DNA of 47,399 bases from UMGS1781 sp045650705 (GTDB lineage: Bacteria > Bacillota > Clostridia > TANB77 > CAG-508). Position numbers and translations under genes: made by a program. Position 1 is the first letter of the stretch, and each line of letters starts with the position of its first letter. This document shows, one piece after another, positions 41,302 through 47,399 of this stretch. The stretch covers positions 1-47,399 of the forward strand of contig JAZRRK010000057.1 of assembly GCA_045650705.1 (NCBI GenBank). The letters run 5' to 3'. Below the pieces are notes generated by a model. It was not told where the DNA came from, ran no database searches, and saw nothing but the letters and a program-made list of their open reading frames with translations.

Positions 41302-41378
41302 TGTTTTTTTCTCCTTTGTTTTTTGTAGTTTTACCAGAGTATTAATAATAAGAGCCAAAAGCCCTGTATTACTCTTAT

Positions 41379-41408
41379 ATTATACCATAGTTACCATAAC
41401 ATAGTCAA
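41379..41408 (-). promoter_or_regulatory. Promoter of gene 40906
   Basis: TTGACT (41403-41408), 18 bases ending in ACTATGG, TATAAT (41379-41384). The ATGG next to the -10 is shared with other orphan units. Confidence 0.75.
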
Positions 41409-41430
41409 TTTTTGGTTTTCTAACATATGA

Positions 41431-41464
41431 AAAAGAACTATACCTATTTCAGTATAGTTCTTTT
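41431..41464 (-). terminator. Terminator of the glycosyltransferase operon
   Basis: AAGAACTATA-CCTATTTCAG-TATAGTTCTT. On the minus strand it follows the 41469 stop, with A/T-rich flanks on both sides. Confidence 0.75.
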
Positions 41465-41468
41465 TATT

Positions 41469-42692
41469 TTATATCTCTTTTACTTTTATATCCCTTACGT
41501 GTTCTATCTTATCCCAAGTTGTATTTGGTTTTATCATTGCTTTTATATTTATAAGTATCCATGAACCTAAAAATAATGGATAGCACACTATGCCTTTTAA
41601 CATAGGTTTTACTGGTCTTTTATCTAATAACAATGTTAATACTGCACTTAATGGTGGTATTATAAATGTTGCTACTAAGTATTTTGCATAGTTCCATACA
41701 AGCCCTGCAAATGTCATTCCTTCACCCATAAATATTATTAAATTTATAACTAATATAGCTAATGTTACTATTAATATAGGCATTCCCATAAGATATAATA
41801 AACCATCAAAATTTGATACTTTTCTATGTTTTATTACTCCTGCTGCAAGGTCTTTAACATAATGTTTAAAACATTGCAAATGTCCTACTGACCATCTTGT
41901 TCTTTGTGTCCAAGATTGTTTAAATCCAAGTGGTTGTTCATCATACACTTTAGCCTCTGTTGCCCAACCCAATGTCTTTCCTTTAGCAATATTTATTAAT
42001 GAGAATTCTATATCCTCTGTTAATGTTTTTGTATTCCAACCTTCTTCTTTTATTAGGTCATATTTTACCATAAATCCTGTTCCATTTAATAATGGAGATA
42101 ATCCTACATTATATCTAGCTAAATGATAGAATCTATGCATTGTCCAATAGAATAATGCATATCCTGCTGTTACCCAAGTATCTTCTGGATTTTTTATGTC
42201 TCTATATCCTTGTACTACTTCTTCTCCTTGACAAAGCTTTTTATTCATTTCTTTGAAGAATTCTTTATCTACAATATTATCTGCATCAAATACGCATAAT
42301 GCATCATAATCTGCATTTTCTTCTTTCATTTTGCATAAGAACCATTGTAATGCATATCCCTTTGTCTTCTTTTCTGGGTCTGTTCTTTCATATACAATTG
42401 CTCCAGCTTCTCTTGCATTTTTAGCTGTGTCATCTGTACAATTATCTGCTATTACATATATGTCTAGACATTCTTTTGGATAATTTTGTTCCTTTAAACT
42501 ATCTACTAAATTACTTATAACTTTTTCTTCATTATGGGCTGGTATTATCGCCATAAATTTATGTGTTTTATTAGTTAATAATGGTTTTTCTTTGAATTTT
42601 ATTAATGAGCAAACACTTATTGCGATATTATATACCCAAAATATTGATATAATTCCTACTAGTGCTTGTTGTAATATATACAAATAATCCAT
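41469..42692 (-). CDS. Processive GT2 glycosyltransferase, membrane-bound
   Basis: 407 residues. One N-terminal span, GT-A domain with IIPAHNEE (~50), VIADNCTDD (~80), FDADN (DxD, ~135), TEDIE (~245) and QRTRWSVGH (QxxRW, ~282), then three or four C-terminal membrane helices. This is the cellulose/hyaluronan-synthase-like class that polymerises or transfers sugars at the membrane. Sugar and product cannot be told. It follows the SSB-like gene by 17 bases. Confidence 0.88.
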   Translation of the reverse strand: MDYLYILQQALVGIISIFWVYNIAISVCSLIKFKEKPLLTNKTHKFMAIIPAHNEEKVISNLVDSLKEQNYPKECLDIYVIADNCTDDTAKNAREAGAIVYERTDPEKKTKGYALQWFLCKMKEENADYDALCVFDADNIVDKEFFKEMNKKLCQGEEVVQGYRDIKNPEDTWVTAGYALFYWTMHRFYHLARYNVGLSPLLNGTGFMVKYDLIKEEGWNTKTLTEDIEFSLINIAKGKTLGWATEAKVYDEQPLGFKQSWTQRTRWSVGHLQCFKHYVKDLAAGVIKHRKVSNFDGLLYLMGMPILIVTLAILVINLIIFMGEGMTFAGLVWNYAKYLVATFIIPPLSAVLTLLLDKRPVKPMLKGIVCYPLFLGSWILINIKAMIKPNTTWDKIEHVRDIKVKEI

Positions 42693-42709
42693 TTATTTTC
42701 TCCTTTTTC

Positions 42710-43384
42710 TTACATTGCTTCTTCAGTTGTTGTAACTTCTTCTATTTTTTCTTCTTCTTTATTTACAAATTCTAAACTACTAATTGATACCTCATAAGCT
42801 GTTCTTTTTTCTATGTTTCCATCTTCATGTTTCTTTTCATATGGTCTAGATTGAACTCTACCTACTAATTTTAATTCTGTTCCTATTGGCATATCTTCGC
42901 AAAATCTTGCATTTCTTCCCCATGTAATACATGGTATGTAATCTGATTTATTATATGCTCTATTAACTGCTACTAATATATCTGCAATTTCTCTACCAAA
43001 TGGAGTTTTTCTATATATAGGTTTTCTACATATATGTCCTACTAATTGAACTTCATTAGGAACTTTTATTTCCTCTTCTTCTCCTTTATCTCTTATTTCT
43101 TTTGCAAAAACAGTTAATACTAATCTACTTTTAGATTCTTCATAAGTATTATATGATCTGAATTGTCCTTCTATTACTACTTCTCTACCTATGTTTAAAT
43201 CAAAGTTTGCAATTAATCTTTCAGATATTGTGATTGGTATAATATCTGATATTCCACTTAAACGTGGTATTTCTAAGTTAAAGTTATAAAAACTTTCTCC
43301 GTAAATCTCGTGACTGAATTTTTTCTCACTTGTAACTTTACCAACTAACATAATATAGTTGTTTTGTGAATAATTTGTAACCAA
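42710..43384 (-). CDS. Tandem OB-fold single-stranded DNA-binding-like protein
   Basis: 224 residues with two SSB-like halves. The first (~8-95) has NYIMLVGKVTSEKKF and REVVIEGQFRSYNTYEE. The second (~108-210) has NEVQLVGHICRKPIYRKTPFGREIADILVAVNRAY, ITWGRNARF and ELKLVGRVQSRPYEK. The acidic tail lacks the usual DDDIPF ending. It starts at TTG with AAGGAGG at normal distance. Probably a helper SSB rather than the main one; partner unknown. Confidence 0.8.
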   Translation of the reverse strand: MVTNYSQNNYIMLVGKVTSEKKFSHEIYGESFYNFNLEIPRLSGISDIIPITISERLIANFDLNIGREVVIEGQFRSYNTYEESKSRLVLTVFAKEIRDKGEEEEIKVPNEVQLVGHICRKPIYRKTPFGREIADILVAVNRAYNKSDYIPCITWGRNARFCEDMPIGTELKLVGRVQSRPYEKKHEDGNIEKRTAYEVSISSLEFVNKEEEKIEEVTTTEEAM

Positions 43385-43460
43385 TTTATTTCCTCCTTTA
43401 TTTCGTCAAAAAGTTGTTTATATGTTATTACTTCTGACTAGTCTTTTACAGACATCTTTT

Positions 43461-43489
43461 ATTATACTACTTTTTTTTGGATTTGTCTA
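43461..43489 (-). promoter_or_regulatory. Promoter of the SSB-like/glycosyltransferase operon
   Basis: TAGACA (43484-43489), 17 bases, TATAAT (43461-43466). Confidence 0.7.
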
Positions 43490-43518
43490 CATAAAATGGT
43501 AAAATTATGTTAATTTTG

Positions 43519-43995
43519 TTATTTTTTTATGTTCAATACTTTATATTTTGCTAGTCCTCCTGGAGTATTTGCTTCTACAATTTGATTCTTTTTAGCTCCT
43601 ATTAATGCCGCTCCTATTGGAGATACATTTGATATTCTATTTTTAGCTAAATCTACTTCTGTTGAACCAACAATTGTATATTCTAACTCCTCATCAAATT
43701 CTATATCTAATATTTGTACAGTATTTCCTACTTGTACAGTTTTTGTATCTATTTCTGATTCATCTATAATCTTTGCATATCTTAATTTATTTTCTAAATC
43801 TGCTATTTTAATTTCGTTATCTGCTTGGGCATTTTTTGCCTCATCATATTCTGAATTTTCTGATAAATCTCCAAAACCTAATGCTACTTTTATTCTTTCT
43901 GAAATTTCAGCTCTCTTTTCTGTTTTTAGATATTCTAATTGTTTCTCTAAATTGTCATATCCTTCTTGTGTTAATAAAATTTCTTTTTCTTCCAT
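43519..43995 (-). CDS. greA: Transcription elongation factor GreA
   Basis: 158 residues. LTQEGYDNLEKQLEYLKTEKRAEISERI and DLSENSEYDEAKNAQADNE form the coiled-coil with the acidic tip (D-E pair); NRISNVSPIGAALIGAKKNQIVEANTPGG is the C-terminal domain. It rescues backtracked RNA polymerase by stimulating RNA cleavage. The ATG at 43995 is preferred because AAGGGG is too close to the one at 44004. Confidence 0.95.
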   Translation of the reverse strand: MEEKEILLTQEGYDNLEKQLEYLKTEKRAEISERIKVALGFGDLSENSEYDEAKNAQADNEIKIADLENKLRYAKIIDESEIDTKTVQVGNTVQILDIEFDEELEYTIVGSTEVDLAKNRISNVSPIGAALIGAKKNQIVEANTPGGLAKYKVLNIKK

Positions 43996-44079
43996 TTTTT
44001 TCATACCCCTTTTTTAATGATTATAGTTTCTTAATCTTACTCTACAAAACACTTTTTGTCAAGTAGTATTCTATAAATT

Positions 44080-44937
44080 TTATGCAAATTCTCTTCTATT
44101 TATTATTCCATTAATTCCTAATAAATTCTTTATTTTAATATTATCTTTTTTTATTTGTTTTAATATCATTTCTGGCTGTTTATTATATATTATTGATTCA
44201 TATATAATATAATCATCAAACCCAATAATTTTATATTCATCTGGTATATCTATGTCCCATTTTTTTATATTTACTCCTGCAAATTTTTTTGAGTGTATAT
44301 TTACTGAATTAGGTATTCCTATAATTGTTGCATTTATAGGGATTTCTAATTGATTTAGCAACTCTTCTGGAAAGTCTATGTTTACAATTATATTTGAACT
44401 TGCTAAATTCATCTTTAAATTATTTGATACTTTTATTAATATTCCTAATTCATTATACAAATAATCTGACACTTTTTTGAATTTTTTCATATTGCTTGTT
44501 AATATATTTACTCTCTTTGCATCTTGTGCTAGTTTCAATATATTTTCTATATTTATAGTATTATTGTCATTTACTAATATTGAAATTTCTCCTGATTCCA
44601 TCTTTAGGTTTTTATAATTATATATTTTTTGTATTATATCACAAGTTAAAAATTTTGATAATTTCGTTCCATCTAAAATATTTATATTATTACTATAAAG
44701 TATATTTTTTAATTCTTCTATTTCTATTAGTTTTTCTGATAATACTACATCTTTTATATTATTGTTATATAAATATTTACTCAACTTTTCTGCATTTTGC
44801 TCTATCTTTCTTCTTCTAGTATTTTGATTTATTGGTAAACATATTATTGTTTTATTCTCTATATTTTCTAATTTAAATATATTGAAAATTCTATACAGAG
44901 GATTTGTATTTTGACTTTCTTTTATGTATACTATCAT
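44080..44937 (-). CDS. Unknown 285-residue protein
   Basis: Alternating alpha/beta pattern throughout (TIICLPINQNT, NIKDVVLSEKL, EISILVNDNN, KRVNILTSNM, NIIVNIDFPEEL, NATIIGIPNSV), consistent with a Rossmann-like fold, but no nucleotide or catalytic motif stands out. No signal or membrane segment. It starts at the ATG preceded by TAGGTGA. Between galE and greA. Family not recognised. Confidence 0.6.
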   Translation of the reverse strand: MIVYIKESQNTNPLYRIFNIFKLENIENKTIICLPINQNTRRRKIEQNAEKLSKYLYNNNIKDVVLSEKLIEIEELKNILYSNNINILDGTKLSKFLTCDIIQKIYNYKNLKMESGEISILVNDNNTINIENILKLAQDAKRVNILTSNMKKFKKVSDYLYNELGILIKVSNNLKMNLASSNIIVNIDFPEELLNQLEIPINATIIGIPNSVNIHSKKFAGVNIKKWDIDIPDEYKIIGFDDYIIYESIIYNKQPEMILKQIKKDNIKIKNLLGINGIINRREFA

Positions 44938-44944
44938 TATTATC

Positions 44945-44967
44945 ACCTACACTATTATATTGTAGGT
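44945..44967 (-). promoter_or_regulatory. Hairpin covering the ribosome site of gene 44080
   Basis: ACCTACA-ATATAATAG-TGTAGGT. The right arm contains the AGGT of the ribosome site, so folding would hide it. It also follows galE by nine bases and could serve as an incomplete terminator. Confidence 0.4.
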
Positions 44968-44975
44968 ATTTATTT

Positions 44976-45968
44976 TTATGACTTAAAATTCCATGCATCT
45001 CTGCACATATCTTCTATTCCTTTTTCTGCTTTCCATCCTAATTCTTCCTGTGCTTTACTTGCATCAGCATAACATTCTGGTATATCTCCCGGCCTTCTTT
45101 CTCCTATTTTATAATTTAATTTTAAATTGTTTACTTTTTCAAATGTTTTTACAAGTTCTAAAACAGAATATCCATTTCCTGTACCTAAATTATATGTCTT
45201 AACACCTGCTTCTTTTCTTATTTTATCAAGTGCTTTTAAGTGTCCTCTCGCCAAGTCTACAACATGGATATAATCTCTTACTCCTGTTCCATCTTTTGTT
45301 GGATAATCATCTCCAAATACAGTTAATTCTTTGTATTTTCCTGATGCAACTCCTATTATATATGGCATTACATTATTTGGTATTCCATTTGGCACTTCTC
45401 CGATTAATCCACTTTCATGAGCTCCTATAGGATTAAAATATCTTAGAATTGCTACTCTAAATTCGTTATCTGATATATTAACATCTCTTAGTATTTGTTC
45501 TATCATTAATTTTGTACTTCCATATGGATTTGTCGTAGATAATGGAAAATCTTCTTTTATTGGCAATTCTTTTGGATTTCCATATACTGTTGCTGAAGAA
45601 CTAAATACTATTTTTTTACAATTGTATTTTTTCATTATTTTTAATAATATTAATGTTCCTGTTATATTATTATGGTAATATTCTATTGGTTTTGCTACAG
45701 ATTCCCCTACTGCTTTTAATCCAGCAAAATGTATTACTGATTCTATATCGTTTTCTTTGAAAATTTTTTCAATTTCTTCTTCATTTAATAAATCTGCTTC
45801 ATAGAATTTAAAATCTTTGTTTGTTATTTGTTTTATTTTGTCTAATGACTCTGGAGAACTATTTGAAAAATTATCTAAAATTACTAACTCTTCTCCATTA
45901 TTTAATAGTTCTACTACAGTGTGGCTTCCTATATACCCTGCTCCTCCTGTTACTAAAATCTTTCCCAT
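44976..45968 (-). CDS. galE: UDP-glucose 4-epimerase
   Basis: 330 residues. GGAGYIGSHTV (NAD loop, 8-18), HFAGLKAVGESV, SSSATVYG with the catalytic Ser, YGSTKLMIEQ (YxxxK, Tyr ~148) and VRDYIHVVDLARGH identify GalE, which interconverts UDP-glucose and UDP-galactose for glycan synthesis. AAGGAGG precedes the ATG. It could supply the glycosyltransferase upstream in the window, though they are not in one operon. Confidence 0.95.
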   Translation of the reverse strand: MGKILVTGGAGYIGSHTVVELLNNGEELVILDNFSNSSPESLDKIKQITNKDFKFYEADLLNEEEIEKIFKENDIESVIHFAGLKAVGESVAKPIEYYHNNITGTLILLKIMKKYNCKKIVFSSSATVYGNPKELPIKEDFPLSTTNPYGSTKLMIEQILRDVNISDNEFRVAILRYFNPIGAHESGLIGEVPNGIPNNVMPYIIGVASGKYKELTVFGDDYPTKDGTGVRDYIHVVDLARGHLKALDKIRKEAGVKTYNLGTGNGYSVLELVKTFEKVNNLKLNYKIGERRPGDIPECYADASKAQEELGWKAEKGIEDMCRDAWNFKS

Positions 45969-45999
45969 TATATCTCCTCCTTAAAAATTTAAAATCTTT

Positions 46000-47399
46000 C
46001 TATTTAGCTTCATATAAATTTGTACCTTCATTTATATCTATTTTTAGCGGTACTTTTAGACTTATTACATTTTCCATTTCCTGTTTTAAAATACTCTTTA
46101 CTTGTTCTTTTTCTGTATCATAAGTTTCTATTAACAATTCATCATGTATCTGCAATATTAATTTTGATTTCATATTGTTTTCTTTTAGTTTTTTGTATAT
46201 GTTTATCATAGCTAATTTCATAATATCTGCTGCTGTTCCTTGTATTGGAGTATTCATTGCAACTCTGTTACCAAATTGCCTTACCATATAATTATTCGAT
46301 TTTATTTCTGGAACATATCTTCTTCTGTGGAATAATGTCTCTACATATCCCGCTTCTTTAGTTGTTTCAACTATACTATCCATAAACTCTTTTATTCCAC
46401 TATATTTTTCTAAATATTGCTCTATATATTGTTTTGCTTCTTTTCTTGTAATTCCAATTTGTTCTCCTAAACCAAAATCTGTTATACCATATACTATTCC
46501 GAAATTTACTGCTTTTGCCCTGCTCCTTTGACTACTTGTTACTTCATCTAATGGTACATTAAATACTTTTGATGCAACTTGAGTGTGGATGTCTTCATCA
46601 TTATTGAAAGCTTCTATCATATGCTTATCATTTGATATGTGAGCTAATATTCTAAGTTCTATTTGTGAATAATCTGCATCTATAAATCTATTATCCTGTT
46701 CTGGTTTAAATACTCTTCTTAAATTTTTACCTAGTTCATTCCTTGTTGGAATATTCTGCAGATTTGGATCTGTAGAACTTATTCTCCCTGTTGCAGTTAC
46801 TGTTTGATGAAAATTAGAATGTATCTTATTTGTTGTTTTATTTATATATGGTATTAGCCCTTCTACATATGTTGAATTTAATTTTCCTATTTGTCTATAT
46901 TCTAATAATTTCTCTATTATTGGATGTGTATATTTTAGTTTTTCTAATATATCTACACTAGTAGAATATCCATTTTTATTCTTTTTTGCCATTGGTAATT
47001 TTAGTTTTTCAAATAATATCTCTCCTAGTTGTTTTGGAGAATTTATATTAAATTCTTCATCTGCTAGTTCATATATTTCTGTTGTTAAATCCTCTATTCT
47101 TTTCTTTAACTCACTACCAAATTCTAATAATTCCTGTTTATCTATTTTTATACCTTGATATTGCATATCTGCTAATACTTCTATTAATGGCATTTCAATT
47201 TTATTAAATAATTCTATTGTATGTGTTTCTTCTAATTTTTCTAATAATTTGTAATATAATTTATTGATACAATACACATATGCATAATTTTTATTATCTT
47301 CTTTTTCTTCTTTTATATTATCAAATAGTGTTAGCTGTTCTGCTTCCTGCTTATTATCATTTTTCATTTTTATTCCTCCAATAAGTTTATTTTGAGTTT
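46000..47399 (-). CDS. polA: DNA polymerase I, polymerase domain (5' end outside window)
   Basis: Family A polymerase: YSQIELRILAHIS with the metal Asp of motif A (DADYS), RSRAKAVNFGIVYG (O-helix, motif B) and QIHDELL (motif C). The frame is open to the window edge. An internal ATG at 47367 has GGAGG seven bases before it; its first residues include QLTLF, which looks like a sliding-clamp-binding motif. Full PolA is about 850 residues, so the exonuclease domains probably lie upstream, but a shorter separately translated form cannot be excluded. Confidence 0.9.
   Translation of the reverse strand, partial: TQNKLIGGIKMKNDNKQEAEQLTLFDNIKEEKEDNKNYAYVYCINKLYYKLLEKLEETHTIELFNKIEMPLIEVLADMQYQGIKIDKQELLEFGSELKKRIEDLTTEIYELADEEFNINSPKQLGEILFEKLKLPMAKKNKNGYSTSVDILEKLKYTHPIIEKLLEYRQIGKLNSTYVEGLIPYINKTTNKIHSNFHQTVTATGRISSTDPNLQNIPTRNELGKNLRRVFKPEQDNRFIDADYSQIELRILAHISNDKHMIEAFNNDEDIHTQVASKVFNVPLDEVTSSQRSRAKAVNFGIVYGITDFGLGEQIGITRKEAKQYIEQYLEKYSGIKEFMDSIVETTKEAGYVETLFHRRRYVPEIKSNNYMVRQFGNRVAMNTPIQGTAADIMKLAMINIYKKLKENNMKSKLILQIHDELLIETYDTEKEQVKSILKQEMENVISLKVPLKIDINEGTNLYEAK

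Overview
The window is a very AT-rich chromosomal segment from a Firmicutes, class Clostridia type of organism. The evidence is the spoIIIAA-AH sporulation operon, spoVG behind a sigma-H type promoter, ireB/ruvX/yqeG, strong AGGAGG ribosome sites, sortases, and almost exclusive use of TAA stops. Most genes run on the minus strand. No rRNA, tRNA or CRISPR array was seen. The gene content would fit a host-associated, uncultured clostridium, but that is inference.

Positions 1-14650 are the accessory part. It opens with the tail and right end of an IS3-family element (1-139). Then come isolated single-gene units of unknown function (684, 1120, 5009 on plus; 11224 and 12861 on minus). Each has the same kind of promoter (TTGAAA, 17-base spacer containing ATGTAAA, TATAAT-like), most with a small hairpin leader, and many end in a long hairpin. 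In the middle is the most striking gene, 3000-3764: a secreted, sortase-type surface protein whose mature N-terminus is a nearly complete eukaryotic-like ubiquitin. It lies between two copies of an ~78-base hairpin repeat, next to a peroxiredoxin gene cut off at its catalytic cysteine. The rest of this part holds an M20 deacylase with a GNAT, a thioredoxin/CcdA pair, a metal-export cluster (CadC-like regulator, free HMA chaperone, P-type ATPase), mntP under a manganese riboswitch, and a RhuM-Doc fusion.

Positions 14655-26200 are mostly core genes. A cysteine synthase is preceded by a 15-codon leader peptide with five consecutive Cys codons, which looks like a ribosome-mediated cysteine attenuator. 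Then follow yqeY, tyrS, deoC, mltG, a SH3-domain envelope protein, spoVG and the eight-gene spoIIIA operon. spoIIIAA and spoIIIAG are each broken by one extra base, as is a TPR gene at 33798-34962. All three lesions have the same form, an extra C directly before GG in the coding strand.

Positions 26298-47399 hold a class B sortase beside a large NPTTG surface protein, a CTP-type riboflavin kinase, udk, a second sortase, thyX, uppP, ppa, yqeG, ruvX and ireB. They also hold an unusual operon made of a small membrane protein, a TadZ/CpaE-like protein with AT-hooks and repeated DLF motifs, and a GAF plus dead-GGDEF protein. The window closes with a glycosyltransferase, a tandem-OB SSB-like protein, greA, galE and the polymerase domain of polA, which runs off the right edge.
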